Assembly (NCBI GenBank): GCA_015488685.1 | Contig: WFNH01000096.1 | Coordinates: 1 to 64,000 of the forward strand | Direction of reading: 5' to 3' | From: Marinosulfonomonas sp. | GTDB taxonomy: Bacteria > Pseudomonadota > Alphaproteobacteria > Rhodobacterales > Rhodobacteraceae | DNA length: 64,000 bases | Shown here: positions 62,572 through 64,000 of the stretch, one piece after another | How the letters are laid out: each line of letters begins with the position of its first letter | Position numbering within the stretch: position 1 is the stretch's first letter | Made by a program: the position numbers and the translations under genes | Notes under the pieces: generated by a model | Seen by the model: the letters and a program-made list of their open reading frames with translations, nothing else | Database searches by the model: none | Told to the model about the DNA's origin: nothing

Positions 62572-64000
62572 CTAATAGTCCTTTATTGCTTGGGAAATAC
62601 GCCGAATCCCTTCGGGTATCCGTTCTGAAGAAATCGAAGAATATGCCAAACGGAAAAAGTTGCGTGGTGAATCCTTGCCAGCAAAAAACGGGTTGCCGGC
62701 CTCGATCAAAACCCCGTTATCGGCCAATCTGTGGCGCAGTATTTCAGTATCGACCCGTATTGGTGCTTCAACCCAGAATCCCGACCCGCCAAATGACGCA
62801 CGACCGGCCACTTTCATTTCGGTTTTTTCCAGCGCCTGCGCTGTCACCTGTCGCCGCCTTTGATACACACTGCGCATACGTTTGATCATCGCATCGTAAT
62901 GCCCCCGCCCCAGAAAATATGCGGTGGTGCGCTGCATATACCCTGGCGGATGCCGCAAAGAGGCCAGCCGCAGGGCACGCGCCTGTTCAATGAACGGCTC
63001 GGACCCGACCAGATACCCCAGCCGCAACCCGGGAAACAAGGATTTGGAAAAGCTGCCGACATAGATTACACGCCCGTCTTCATCCAGTGATTTTAGCGCT
63101 GGCGACGGTGCCTTCAGGAAACTCATCTCGAATTCATAATCATCCTCGACAATCAGGAAATTGCGTTCATTCGCCAGCCGCAACAATTCACGCCGCCGTT
63201 CCATTGGCATTGTAGTTGTCGTTGGGCATTGGTGACTGGGTGTGATGAATATCGCGTTCACCCCTTCCGGCAGCATATCCGGAGGCAAACCCTGATCATC
63301 AATCTCCACCGGAAACTGGGTACACCCTGTATGGCGTAGAATCTCGCGGATGCCATGGTAGCCGGGGTTTTCATAGGCCGCTGCACGCCTTTCATTCAGC
63401 AATATCTGCGCCGCCATCCACAACGCATTCTGCGCCCCGACCGTCACCAGTATCTGTTCCGGCCGCGCCAGAATTCCGCGCCGCGGCAGTGTGTGGCGGG
63501 CAATGAAATTAATCAGCTCGGGGTCATCCTGTTCGGCGTAATCCGAGGTCAGACTGTCGAATTCCTTTTTGCCCAGTGCCTGCATCGCGCACAACCGCCA
63601 ACTGGCCTGATTGAACAGATCGGGGTCCGGCTGACCGTACATGAACGGATAGGGATAGCTGCGCCAGTTATAGTTTTTCTTGACTGTTTTGCCGCCGGTA
63701 AAATCGCGCTGCACCGCTTGGGACCAATCCACCGTGTCCTTGTGCATCTCGCCTTTGATCGCGGGTAGGGGCACCATTGGCGCGGTTTCGGATACGTAAT
63801 AACCCGACCGGCCCACCGATTTGATGTAATCATCTGCCACCAGTTCATGATAGGCCAGCGTCACCGTGATCCGGGAAATTCCCAAATGTTCCGCCAGCTT
63901 ACGCGATGACGGCAATTTTTCCCCTGCCTGCAAACGCCCCGCCAAAATGGCCGAGGCCACGATCTGCTGGATCTGGCTTTGTAGGGTGCCCTGAAAATTC
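62572..64000 (-). CDS. MocR-type GntR/aminotransferase-fold transcriptional regulator (5' end beyond window)
   Basis: wHTH SSRKLAEHLGISRITVTLAYHELVADDYI then class I aminotransferase domain; frame open to the window edge. Confidence 0.93.
   Translation of the reverse strand, partial: NFQGTLQSQIQQIVASAILAGRLQAGEKLPSSRKLAEHLGISRITVTLAYHELVADDYIKSVGRSGYYVSETAPMVPLPAIKGEMHKDTVDWSQAVQRDFTGGKTVKKNYNWRSYPYPFMYGQPDPDLFNQASWRLCAMQALGKKEFDSLTSDYAEQDDPELINFIARHTLPRRGILARPEQILVTVGAQNALWMAAQILLNERRAAAYENPGYHGIREILRHTGCTQFPVEIDDQGLPPDMLPEGVNAIFITPSHQCPTTTTMPMERRRELLRLANERNFLIVEDDYEFEMSFLKAPSPALKSLDEDGRVIYVGSFSKSLFPGLRLGYLVGSEPFIEQARALRLASLRHPPGYMQRTTAYFLGRGHYDAMIKRMRSVYQRRRQVTAQALEKTEMKVAGRASFGGSGFWVEAPIRVDTEILRHRLADNGVLIEAGNPFFAGKDSPRNFFRLAYSSISSERIPEGIRRISQAIKDY

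Overview
The window is a gene-dense chromosomal segment of an alphaproteobacterium, most likely Rhodobacterales/Roseobacter-like judging from protein character. About 60 CDS, one tRNA-Arg(ACG) and several strong hairpins or inverted repeats can be supported. There is no CRISPR array, prophage or classical IS element. Main blocks: (i) an AT-rich left edge with a small protein and two adjacent dynamin-like GTPases; (ii) GDPD, RidA and a type I secretion ABC/MFP pair; (iii) MlaA/MlaC, Slt, DapA, SmpB; (iv) a urease operon ureD-A-B-[orf]-C-[DUF559::ureE]-F-G; (v) an ECF sigma/VWA pair; (vi) Dpp/Opp-type ABC genes and aldehyde dehydrogenase; (vii) a MoxR/DUF58/DUF4350/SpoIIM/RDD membrane operon; (viii) rpmH-rnpA-yidD-ttcA-(EAL)-yidC-MOSC-engB and argB; (ix) a polyamine-type ABC transporter with an upstream MocR regulator. 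Most notable observations: a DUF559 nuclease-like cassette with inverted palindromic termini that has inserted into the urease operon and is fused in frame to UreE, which has no canonical start codon of its own; an apparent AUU (non-canonical) start for ureD behind a perfect AGGAGG; a ~116-bp inverted repeat whose tips form the TAG stops of two convergent genes; a split dynamin-like GTPase pair; and a 22-bp-phased direct repeat that is a candidate MocR operator. No database search was possible; family names come from sequence-motif recognition.
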